This document shows, piece by piece, positions 22,591 through 27,826 of a stretch of DNA of 27,826 nucleotides (the first letter of the stretch is position 1; each line of letters starts with the position of its first letter). Both the position numbers and the translations under genes were made by a program. The stretch covers positions 1 through 27,826 of IMG/VR virus record IMGVR_UViG_3300032820_000085; one strand, 5' to 3'. The notes beneath the pieces are model-generated. The model did no database searches. It worked only from the letters and a program-made list of their open reading frames with translations, and was not told where the DNA came from. The DNA comes from a virus.

Positions 22591-23928
22591 ATGGACCTAC
22601 GAGTATATCCAAAAAACGGAAAGTTTGTTATTCAAAATATGGATAACAATAGAAGGCAAATTGGCAGATGTTATCAAAGTAAGACTGCTGCCAATGCTGC
22701 TTGTAAAAAACTTTATGCCGATGTTGCTACAAAAAAAGTTGTAGTTGGAGATCGGTATAAGTTTAAAGACGAGTTCAAAAGATATGCAGATGAAAGACTT
22801 AAATCTGCGGAAGATGAAACCGTCGCTCTCTCTAAAGCTAGCATAAGATCTTATGAAAGCTTTTATCGCAACTACATAGTAGATTGTTTTCCAGATTTTG
22901 TGGAAATCAAAAATGCTCAAGGAGTTGTTATAAAAACAGTATCTTCTGTTTATTTAGATGAGATCACAGGTAAAGCTCTTCATAAGTTTGTAACTAATTG
23001 TTATGAACAAAAGGAAGCTACCTGGAAAACTGTTCAAAAAATAATCTCTCATATCAAAACATTTTTGAGAGATTGTGATGGTGATGATATGGTTATTAAT
23101 CAATCTGTTTTTAATTGGAAGATTGGAAAAAAGACAGAACTACAACCAGATCAGCATGAGTTGAAATATCCAAAAAAATCAACTCCAATCATGCCAGACG
23201 AAGCTGAAATGTTAATCAATAGTTTATATGCAAAAAGAAATATAGATTTTTATTCTGCTTATAAATTAGCTGCTATAGCAACTTTCACTTTTACTGGTTT
23301 AAGATTTTCTGAACTCAAAGGTATATTGAAAAAATATATTGATTTGGAAAATAAAACTATCTTCATTGCTGGTGTTTATGATCATAACGAAGGTCGTTAT
23401 AGAGAAAGAACTAAGCGTGAGGAAAGTAGAAGGCATATTGAAATTCAAGATGGGTTTATGCCTTATCTTACTGAATGGATGGAAAGAATTAAGGATATGA
23501 AAAATGATTATCTATTTCCATCATTAAGAGATACTGGTCCAATGTCTCAGCATAAGTTTAGATCTTTGATCTGGAAAACTTTTGAAGAGCATGGTTTGGC
23601 AACTCTAAAATGGAGAACTAAAAAATATAATAGTAAGTTCTCAAGAGGTACATCAACAACTTTTACAGTTATTGATAGTCCATTCAAAGGTTGTCCGACT
23701 AAAGCTTTTAGACATGCTTTTGGAACTCATCTAGTTAATGCCGTTAAATCTGATCCGAACCTTGATCAAAATTATGTAAGAAAAGCATTAGGTCATGCGG
23801 ATTACAGAACTTCTGAATTAGTTTATGGAACTCATGTTATGAGAGTTAGTGAGGAAGTTAGAATAGCAAGAAGAGCTGCTGTAGCAAAAGCTATGAGAAT
23901 AAAACCAGCTCACAAATTATTAAAATAA
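22591..23928 (+). CDS. int: Tyrosine-family integrase
   Basis: 445 aa, the length of a full phage integrase. The N-terminal ~50 residues resemble an arm-binding domain, about 60-190 is the core-binding helical domain ('SIRSYESFYRNYIVDCFPDF'), and the rest is catalytic. Catalytic set: Arg238 in 'FTGLRFSELKG', Arg374 in 'TKAFRHAFGTHLV', His402 in 'KALGHADYRTSEL', and nucleophile Tyr412 in 'LVYGTHV'. Box II reads Lys371-x-x-Arg374, so the usual His is a Lys. The gene starts at ATG 22591 without an obvious Shine-Dalgarno, 22 bases after the TTGG of a putative promoter. It should integrate the phage at the tRNA-Arg site next to it. Confidence 0.95.
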   Translation: MDLRVYPKNGKFVIQNMDNNRRQIGRCYQSKTAANAACKKLYADVATKKVVVGDRYKFKDEFKRYADERLKSAEDETVALSKASIRSYESFYRNYIVDCFPDFVEIKNAQGVVIKTVSSVYLDEITGKALHKFVTNCYEQKEATWKTVQKIISHIKTFLRDCDGDDMVINQSVFNWKIGKKTELQPDQHELKYPKKSTPIMPDEAEMLINSLYAKRNIDFYSAYKLAAIATFTFTGLRFSELKGILKKYIDLENKTIFIAGVYDHNEGRYRERTKREESRRHIEIQDGFMPYLTEWMERIKDMKNDYLFPSLRDTGPMSQHKFRSLIWKTFEEHGLATLKWRTKKYNSKFSRGTSTTFTVIDSPFKGCPTKAFRHAFGTHLVNAVKSDPNLDQNYVRKALGHADYRTSELVYGTHVMRVSEEVRIARRAAVAKAMRIKPAHKLLK

Positions 23929-23939
23929 ATTTAAAACAA

Positions 23940-24125
23940 TTAAGCGGATCGGTTAATAGCTGGTCCGCTTTTTTTTATTAACTTTTTATCTGCTCTAAGC
24001 AAGGCTTCGATCATTTTATTTTTATCCTTATCAAATGCCTCGTAAGCAGTTCCGCCATCTGCCATAATTGTACTGCAAGCAAATTGGACAGCTTCAAGTT
24101 CTAGTTTTGTAAGTTTAGTGTTCAT
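23940..24125 (-). CDS. Small leftward protein (61 aa)
   Basis: Begins 'MNTKLTKLELEAVQFACSTI', followed by 'MADGGTAYEAF' and a charged helix. The LTKLELEAVQFA...I-M-A-D-G-G pattern is like short phage proteins of unknown function that have an initial helix and a Gly-Gly turn. Its last codons lie in the integrase terminator, and its start is preceded by an A/T-rich stretch with a TTGGCA and a CATATA about 19 bases apart, a weak promoter candidate. It is convergent with the integrase. Confidence 0.6.
   Translation of the reverse strand: MNTKLTKLELEAVQFACSTIMADGGTAYEAFDKDKNKMIEALLRADKKLIKKSGPAINRSA
23942..23978 (+). terminator. Rho-independent terminator after the integrase
   Basis: AAGCGGATCGG (23942-23952) pairs with CTGGTCCGCTT (23960-23970), with two G-T wobbles, giving an 11-bp stem and 7-base loop, followed by a run of T. 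It ends the rightward integrase transcript. It also lies under the last codons of the leftward 61-aa gene, so it may act on both strands. Confidence 0.85.
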
Positions 24126-24185
24126 ACTCTTATATGGGGTTTATTTTCAAAATTGTGCCAAATATCTTTTTTATTTTTTGCTGGG

Positions 24186-24209
24186 GTATATATGTGTGGA
24201 GTATATATG
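24186..24209 (+). promoter_or_regulatory. Direct repeat GTATATATG with promoter-like sequence
   Basis: GTATATATG occurs at 24186-24194 and 24201-24209, with a 15-base period and a TGTGGA spacer. TTGCTG (24178-24183) and TATATA (24202-24207) are 18 bases apart, so a promoter is possible, but TATATA overlaps the ATG of the next gene. The repeat could also be a protein site, or simply a tandem duplication in a short open frame. Confidence 0.35.
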
Positions 24210-24338
24210 AATATGACACCAGCAGAACATGCAATAAGAGTAGCTAATGTTTTAATGTGGTATGAAAAAAAGATTAAAGGTAAACCATATTGGAAAATTA
24301 AAATGAGTATTGCTAAAGCAATTTTAAAAAACTTATAG
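24207..24338 (+). CDS. Small basic protein (43 aa)
   Basis: From ATG 24207 the protein is 'MNMTPAEHAIRVANVLMWYE' followed by a Lys-rich, tryptophan-containing helix ('KPYWKIKMSIAKAILKNL'). GGAG lies 5 bases before this ATG; an open extension to 24153 is less likely. It is rightward, unlike the genes around it. Function unknown. Confidence 0.5.
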   Translation: MNMTPAEHAIRVANVLMWYEKKIKGKPYWKIKMSIAKAILKNL

Positions 24339-24470
24339 CGGTAAAGAATAAATAATTACTGCGAGAAGAAAAGCACAAACTATTAATCGTGCAGCCAAAT
24401 TTAATACTGTTGTATTATTTTCCATGTGTTGGGTTTTTGTTAGCTCTTTCTTTTTCCTCATACAACTCAT
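24333..24470 (-). CDS. Short membrane protein (45 aa)
   Basis: From ATG 24470 the frame encodes 'MSCMRKKKELTKTQHMENNT', then a hydrophobic segment 'LAARLIVCAFLLAVIIYSL' near the C-terminus; a shorter start at 24425 would give 30 residues. Its stop overlaps the stop of the convergent 43-aa gene. No strong ribosome site is seen, so the gene is uncertain. Confidence 0.35.
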   Translation of the reverse strand: MSCMRKKKELTKTQHMENNTTVLNLAARLIVCAFLLAVIIYSLPL

Positions 24471-24487
24471 AATAACATGATTTTAGG

Positions 24488-24535
24488 TGTGAGGTGTAGG
24501 TCGTAAAAGTTTAAGATCGGAGTCTACGTGGCTCC
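24488..24535 (+). repeat. Two-copy structured element, copy 2
   Basis: TGTGAGGTGTAGGTCG (24488-24503) differs by one base from 21755-21770. It is followed after 12 bases by ATCGGAGTCT (24516-24525; ATCAGAATCT in copy 1) and a hairpin GGAGTC-TACGT-GGCTCC (24519-24535). The hairpin uses different bases in the two copies but keeps the same location. It lies between convergent genes, downstream of the leftward operon. Confidence 0.5.
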
Positions 24536-24876
24536 TAGGAGTCTGGATTGCTTAGTTTTTTCATCATTCTACCGTTTTCTATAGAAAGTAATTGATTATC
24601 TTCTCTGGCTAAATCCAAATCTTTTCTCAATTCTCCGTTGATTTTTTGATGCTCTAGATTAACTGTAAGCGCATCTGCAATTCTATTAAACAAATCATTA
24701 TTCTCTTTCTTAACTCTATCTAGTTCATTTTGTAATTGGTCTGTTTTAGCCTGTGCTTCCTTAACTCGATTAGTTTCAATTCCTTTAAGGATACTTAATT
24801 CTCCTTCTGCTTCTTGCGCTCTTTTTTTAAATTTTGCTAATTCAATAGCTTCTTCAAATATTCCTTTGTAGGTCAT
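24535..24876 (-). CDS. Coiled-coil protein
   Basis: 113 aa, mostly charged helix: 'AKFKKRAQEAEGELSILKGI', then 'KTDQLQNELDRVKKENNDLF' and a similar end. Probably a long dimeric coiled coil. It is the last gene of the leftward operon and overlaps the preceding 54-aa gene by 23 bases. No family recognised. Confidence 0.65.
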   Translation of the reverse strand: MTYKGIFEEAIELAKFKKRAQEAEGELSILKGIETNRVKEAQAKTDQLQNELDRVKKENNDLFNRIADALTVNLEHQKINGELRKDLDLAREDNQLLSIENGRMMKKLSNPDS

Positions 24877-25018
24877 ACCTCTCCTCTGCTTTAATTTCTT
24901 TTAAAGCCAGGTCAACCTGGTCAAACAAATTCATAGCAGGATTTTTCTTCATTATTTTATCCAACTGTTTTTTATATTTTCGATTAAACTTTTGAAAATC
25001 TCTATCAATTCTTTTCAC
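24854..25018 (-). CDS. 54-aa protein with GTG start
   Basis: Starts with GTG at 25018-25016, overlapping the preceding TGA stop. The protein begins 'MKRIDRDFQKFNRKYKKQLD' and contains 'NPAMNLFDQVDLALKEIK'. It is a basic N-terminal helix and a second acidic helix. The chain of overlaps on both sides supports a real gene. Function unknown. Confidence 0.6.
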   Translation of the reverse strand: MKRIDRDFQKFNRKYKKQLDKIMKKNPAMNLFDQVDLALKEIKAEERYDLQRNI

Positions 25019-25308
25019 ATTCCATCCTTATATAATTCTTCAACCTCAATAATTTTCTTTTCCTGTTTTAATGGATCTGTTGGAGGCAGCTCTTTAATAT
25101 CCATGCCACTCTCAATAGCAATCTCATATTTGCAGTCTCTGATTTGTTCTTTGCAATGGTCCTTAGCAGTCTCCAGGATCTCCATTAGATGAGGAAAATT
25201 TCCAGGTGTAATTCCATACATATAAAGATCATCAATAGCAGCACAAACTCGGCTCAAGCCTTTATAGCGCTTTCCAATTCTTGCTAATTTTCCGTCTCTA
25301 TCACTCAT
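25015..25308 (-). CDS. Conserved-looking leftward protein (97 aa)
   Basis: Begins 'MSDRDGKLARIGKRYKGLSR'. It contains 'AAIDDLYMYGITPGNFPHLM', 'TAKDHCKEQIRDCKYEIAIE' and an acidic end. It is helical and has two Cys separated by 7 residues ('HCKEQIRDC'). It overlaps the 57-aa gene upstream (start inside its stop region) and the 54-aa gene downstream. No family recognised. Confidence 0.65.
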   Translation of the reverse strand: MSDRDGKLARIGKRYKGLSRVCAAIDDLYMYGITPGNFPHLMEILETAKDHCKEQIRDCKYEIAIESGMDIKELPPTDPLKQEKKIIEVEELYKDGM

Positions 25309-25474
25309 CTTTTTTTTTTAATCTGTATTTAATATTATTAACTCTTATGTCTGAAACAGTTGCTTTAGATTCTGTTGTTGGATTACGATCTGCATAAGCA
25401 TCTTCTACTGAGCTAAATTCTTGCTCAGTAAAATATGATGCATCACCAGTAACTTTTTTAATTACGATTTCCAT
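25301..25474 (-). CDS. 57-aa protein
   Basis: From ATG 25474, overlapping the end of the preceding gene by 13 bases. Sequence 'MEIVIKKVTGDASYFTEQEF', then 'SSVEDAYADRNPTTESKATV' and a basic end. A short beta-helix protein is likely. The end of its frame runs through ten consecutive A on the coding strand (25310-25319). Function unknown. Confidence 0.6.
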   Translation of the reverse strand: MEIVIKKVTGDASYFTEQEFSSVEDAYADRNPTTESKATVSDIRVNNIKYRLKKKDE

Positions 25475-25839
25475 CCGCCTCTGGAGATAACTTCTATCTT
25501 TTCTCCTTTTTTAATTTCATCAACGGCGCCATGAAACATTTTTGGCATTGGATTAGGTTTTTCATCTTGAATACTTTCATCCAAAGCTTTGACCTCTTTT
25601 AGACTGTCAATCAAATCTTGCTTTTGTGCTGTATTCATTAAAGAGACAGTATCGCCATTATTAATTGTAAACCTGGTCTTAGGTTTTTCATTTGTCTTGA
25701 TCATCATAAGTAATTTGTCATGGTCTTTTTTTCTTACTCTAATATAAAGACACCATTTACAGCTCACATCTGGATGCTGCTTTTCAAATTCTATTTCAAG
25801 ATCGTCTACCTCAATTATTTTGGTCATTTTTCCTCTCAT
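25462..25839 (-). CDS. Leftward protein of unknown function (125 aa)
   Basis: 125 aa from ATG 25839, or 121 aa from the second ATG at 25827 ('MTKIIEVDDLEIEFEKQHPD'). It includes a 'SCKWCLYIRVRKKDHD' segment with Cys-x2-Cys, a beta-rich 'TRFTINNGDTVSLM' part and a helical 'KQDLIDSLKEVKAL' part. It overlaps the XRE-like gene upstream by 17-29 bases. No family recognised. Confidence 0.6.
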   Translation of the reverse strand: MRGKMTKIIEVDDLEIEFEKQHPDVSCKWCLYIRVRKKDHDKLLMMIKTNEKPKTRFTINNGDTVSLMNTAQKQDLIDSLKEVKALDESIQDEKPNPMPKMFHGAVDEIKKGEKIEVISRGGWKS

Positions 25840-26113
25840 AATCTTCCAATAACTTTTGGTGGACCTCTATAAAATCTGGTCTGGTAATATTCTCAATACC
25901 AACTCCATAAATTTTACAAAGCTTATCCAGTTTATAAACACTTATTGTATTTCTGCCTTTTTCATATTTCTGCAATTGTTGAAACGTAAAAGGAATTTGT
26001 TCTGCAACTTTAGTCATGGCTATTTTTTTATATTTGCGCATGTAGTTGAGATTACCTCCAAGCATTTCATCAAATGCACATTGATTAGGTACTCGTGTTC
26101 GCATTATCTTCAT
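25811..26113 (-). CDS. XRE-type helix-turn-helix regulator
   Basis: 100 aa. The start at 26113 has a strong ribosome site (AAGGAGG, 7-base spacing). The HTH domain spans about residues 20-75: 'GGNLNYMRKYKKIAMTKVAE', then recognition-helix region 'FTFQQLQKYEKGRNTISVYK', and 'LDKLCKIYGVGIENI'. It matches the lambda-repressor-like/XRE fold. It would bind DNA and could be the phage repressor or an auxiliary regulator; it lies inside the leftward operon instead of facing a divergent gene. The C-terminus is acidic then basic. Confidence 0.8.
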   Translation of the reverse strand: MKIMRTRVPNQCAFDEMLGGNLNYMRKYKKIAMTKVAEQIPFTFQQLQKYEKGRNTISVYKLDKLCKIYGVGIENITRPDFIEVHQKLLEDYERKNDQNN

Positions 26114-26372
26114 TCTTAACCTCCTTCATAAAGCTATCTATTTGTTGTTGGATATTTGAAAAATCATATTGTTTTGATCTTGCTGCAGTAGCTTGAAATG
26201 TAGCTGCAGGTAATTCCTGCATCGTCATATCCATTTTTAAAAAATATCCTGGTTCACCTTCTATATTTTTAAGATGCCATGGCGTGTCATTAATTCTCAT
26301 TACTTTTCCAGTTGTTGGATCAAAGAATTTATTTACAGGATAGGATCTGCATCTTCTGCGGTTTCGTGTCAT
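26085..26372 (-). CDS. Leftward protein of unknown function (95 aa)
   Basis: Begins 'MTRNRRRCRSYPVNKFFDPT' with a very basic N-terminus. It continues with 'GKVMRINDTPWHLKNIEGEP' and a helical, Gln-rich C-terminal half. The start overlaps the previous stop (ATGA, 26369-26372) and the end overlaps the regulator's start by 29 bases. No family recognised. Confidence 0.6.
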   Translation of the reverse strand: MTRNRRRCRSYPVNKFFDPTTGKVMRINDTPWHLKNIEGEPGYFLKMDMTMQELPAATFQATAARSKQYDFSNIQQQIDSFMKEVKNEDNANTST

Positions 26373-26695
26373 ATATCTCCGAATGGGTTTGCTATTTGAT
26401 CACGCAGCTTCATTACTACGGTTGATAAATTAGCGATTAAACGACGAGCCACTATAGGCTTTAATTCTAGAACCTCTCCGCAGGTGGAGAGCGTGTAAAG
26501 GATATGATCTGGAACAACAGTAATATCCCATTTGTCCGTGTTCATATTCTCATTAATATTGACCAGACATTCAGCAATGATTTTATCTTTTGCTTCTGCC
26601 TGTAAATTCGGTTTTTTATTTTTTGGAAAATTAATAACGTTGTTGTGATTTCTAGGATAAAAACTCATTTTTTTTTCTTTTGATCCTTTTGCCAT
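26369..26695 (-). CDS. Leftward protein of unknown function (108 aa)
   Basis: The start was placed at 26695 (Met-Ala-Lys-Gly-Ser) because AGAGGA lies 8 bases upstream. ATGs at 26716 and 26668 are alternatives; the latter forms an ATGA overlap with the preceding stop. The protein has a basic N-terminus ('FYPRNHNNVINFPKNKKPN'), a 'ECLVNINENMNTDKWDIT' part and a C-terminal helix 'LIANLSTVVMKLRDQIANPF'. Function unknown. Confidence 0.6.
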   Translation of the reverse strand: MAKGSKEKKMSFYPRNHNNVINFPKNKKPNLQAEAKDKIIAECLVNINENMNTDKWDITVVPDHILYTLSTCGEVLELKPIVARRLIANLSTVVMKLRDQIANPFGDI

Positions 26696-26991
26696 TTTAA
26701 ATATCCTCTGATCCATTCTTCCGTCATTGGTTGTTGCATTTCTTTCGCCTGCAAAAGATACAATTCACAATCGTCATAACTGTCCTCTTTGTAGGAATGG
26801 GTAATTCTGATTAATTTTGCCTGCGCATACATGAGCGCTACTTGCCAGCCTTCTATTCCTAGTCTGAGCTGGTCTTTCAACAGAATGTTCCAAGCAGCAG
26901 CAATTTTATTCATACTGCTACTGAATGGACCATACTGTTTTTCCTTAACGGATCTTAAATGTTGCAATCTTTTATCTTGCGGATTTTCCAT
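26665..26991 (-). CDS. DUF6378-like protein
   Basis: 108 aa. The pattern 'RSVKEKQYGPFSSSMNKIAA', a Trp, then 'GIEGWQVALMYAQAKLIRIT' and 'DSYDDCELYLLQAKEM', resembles the phage protein family with DUF6378 (a YG-x-F ... N-x-IA-x-W opening followed by a K-I-x-R-I helix and a D-x-x-D-x-x-x-Y helix). Roles are unknown; it is common among phage early genes. Overlaps the neighbours by 20 and about 31 bases. Confidence 0.65.
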   Translation of the reverse strand: MENPQDKRLQHLRSVKEKQYGPFSSSMNKIAAAWNILLKDQLRLGIEGWQVALMYAQAKLIRITHSYKEDSYDDCELYLLQAKEMQQPMTEEWIRGYLKWQKDQKKKK

Positions 26992-27181
26992 CTTTTTCTT
27001 TTGCTTTTTCCTCTTTGTCTTTTTTTAAAGAGGCTTTGTAATCTCCGTGAGATTTTTCGATTAAAAACTCTGTGGTTTTGCTGAGTGAAATCGGTAACTC
27101 AAATTTCTTATCAGCGAGTTCTCTTAACATTTTGTAAGAGGCGATATTTATGGCAACGCTTTTAAATTTATCGCTATCCAT
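26972..27181 (-). CDS. Possible ribbon-helix-helix (CopG-like) protein
   Basis: 69 aa. 'KFKSVAINIASYKMLRELAD' then 'LPISLSKTTEFLIEKSHGD' has a beta strand followed by two helices as in RHH DNA-binding proteins, with a basic/acidic Lys-Glu tail. It may be a small transcription regulator. The assignment rests on pattern only. Confidence 0.5.
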   Translation of the reverse strand: MDSDKFKSVAINIASYKMLRELADKKFELPISLSKTTEFLIEKSHGDYKASLKKDKEEKAKEKDGKSAR

Positions 27182-27185
27182 ATTA

Positions 27186-27461
27186 TTATGCCTCTAACTT
27201 TGAAGGTTCAAATGCAGTAGCATCACTAGCTCCAGCAGGTTCTCCTCCGTTATCTTCAAATGGTTCCACACGGTACCAAGCATAAAACTCAGTTCCTTTT
27301 GCCATTTTGCCGTCTCCGCTGGCTAATTTTTTATAACCACCTAGACGAATTTTTTTACCATCAATGATTACTGAGCCTTTAATATCAAAGCTTGTACTTT
27401 TTTCTTTGTTGGTATTTAGAAAAACCATACCTAGGTTTTTCCGTTCTTGATTATCTGCCAT
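27186..27461 (-). CDS. DUF736-like small protein
   Basis: 91 aa. 'NLGMVFLNTNKEKSTSFDIK', then 'GSVIIDGKKIRLGGYKKLAS' and an acidic C-terminus, resemble DUF736-like phage proteins with the N-x-G-x-x-F-x-N-x-x-K opening and a GxxxxxGK(x)4GG core. Being next to a single-strand-annealing-type gene, it may be a small DNA-binding partner. It overlaps the upstream gene by 11 bases. Confidence 0.55.
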   Translation of the reverse strand: MADNQERKNLGMVFLNTNKEKSTSFDIKGSVIIDGKKIRLGGYKKLASGDGKMAKGTEFYAWYRVEPFEDNGGEPAGASDATAFEPSKLEA

Positions 27462-27826
27462 CTTGTATTACTCCTTTTGATTGCAGGTTAGATTTAACGG
27501 CTGTGTATTTCTCCAAGAACCGTTGATAAGCTAAAGGATCACTTTCCTTTAAGTTTAAAAAAGTTGCTTGGTGATTTGTCAGCCATTGATTGTAAGCGCC
27601 TTTATGACTTATTGTTTCTAAGTCCTTCAAAGCTACTTGCAGTTTTTTATCGGACTGCTCACGAGCTAGAGAAACTTCTTCAGCGCTAGCAACGCTGTCG
27701 TTAATCAAACCGCACATACTCAACGCACGGCTAATAGCCGACGTCTCACAGTTTTCAACATAGCTTGTTTGATTAATTCTTGATGCAGCTCTAAATTCTT
27801 GAGCTGTACCTGTTGCAACATGTTTG
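27451..27826 (-). CDS. ERF/single-strand annealing-type recombinase, N-terminus missing
   Basis: The frame stays open to the window edge, so only about 124 C-terminal residues are visible. The diagnostic string runs near the edge: 'TSYVENCETSAISRALSMCG', then 'ASAEEVSLA'. It matches the ...Glu-Asn-x-Glu-Thr-Ser-Ala-x-x-Arg-Ala-Leu...Ala-Ser-Ala-x-Glu-Val pattern of ERF-like single-strand annealing proteins, with 'HVATGTAQEFRAASRINQ' before it. A TTG at 27723 is not the true start. The enzyme anneals single strands during phage DNA repair or recombination. Confidence 0.8.
   Translation of the reverse strand, partial: KHVATGTAQEFRAASRINQTSYVENCETSAISRALSMCGLINDSVASAEEVSLAREQSDKKLQVALKDLETISHKGAYNQWLTNHQATFLNLKESDPLAYQRFLEKYTAVKSNLQSKGVIQDGR

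Overview
The window looks like about 28 kb of a temperate, T7-like podovirus (or its prophage) from an AT-rich Gram-negative host. Marine Alphaproteobacteria of the SAR11 kind are a reasonable guess: coding sequence is strongly A/T-biased, genes overlap by a few bases, and the gene order matches marine podoviruses. The host itself cannot be proven from this sequence. No terminase, RNA polymerase or DNA polymerase lies in the window, so the genome continues on both sides.

Layout. (1) 2-3841, rightward head module: portal (5' end cut off), a small Bbp19-like protein, scaffold, a 61-aa protein, major capsid protein and a decoration/cement-like protein, closed by a terminator-like hairpin at 3863-3893. 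(2) 3919-14274, tail tube and ejected core: a small secreted protein, tail tubular proteins A and B, a gp13-like acetyltransferase-fold protein, and gp14-, gp15- and gp16-like internal virion proteins. The last function seems to be shared by two genes (529 and 992 aa). (3) 14276-18811, adsorption: a T7 gp17-type fibre with a coiled coil, then two tandem paralogous fibre-tip proteins with discoidin-like (F5/8 C) segments. (4) 18840-22190, lysis and small genes: a coiled-coil membrane protein, a PD-(D/E)XK-like nuclease, an M15 peptidase endolysin, a 3-TM holin, a very basic 44-aa protein, two tiny lipoproteins, an anchored coiled-coil protein (spanin candidate) and several short membrane or secreted proteins. 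Nearly all are coupled by overlapping stops and starts. (5) 22191-23980, integration module: an attP-like region carrying the 5' half of a tRNA-Arg(UCU) gene and clustered short repeats, a tyrosine integrase and a strong terminator. (6) 23940-27826, mainly leftward: a tightly overlapped operon starting, outside the window, with an ERF/single-strand-annealing-type recombinase. It continues with a DUF736-like protein, a ribbon-helix-helix candidate, a DUF6378-like protein, an XRE-type regulator and several small unknowns.

How it fits together. The rightward block builds the particle, ejects DNA through the gp14-16-like core, recognises the host and lyses it. The integrase and attP region support lysogeny at a tRNA-Arg gene. 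The leftward block provides recombination and regulation. The points most worth checking are: the tRNA fragment in attP is a 5' half rather than the usual 3' end; an unexplained two-copy element (21755-21803 and 24488-24535) brackets the integration module; fibre tips are duplicated in tandem; and the gp16-like function is split, with an internal DVHEGDRI repeat in one half.
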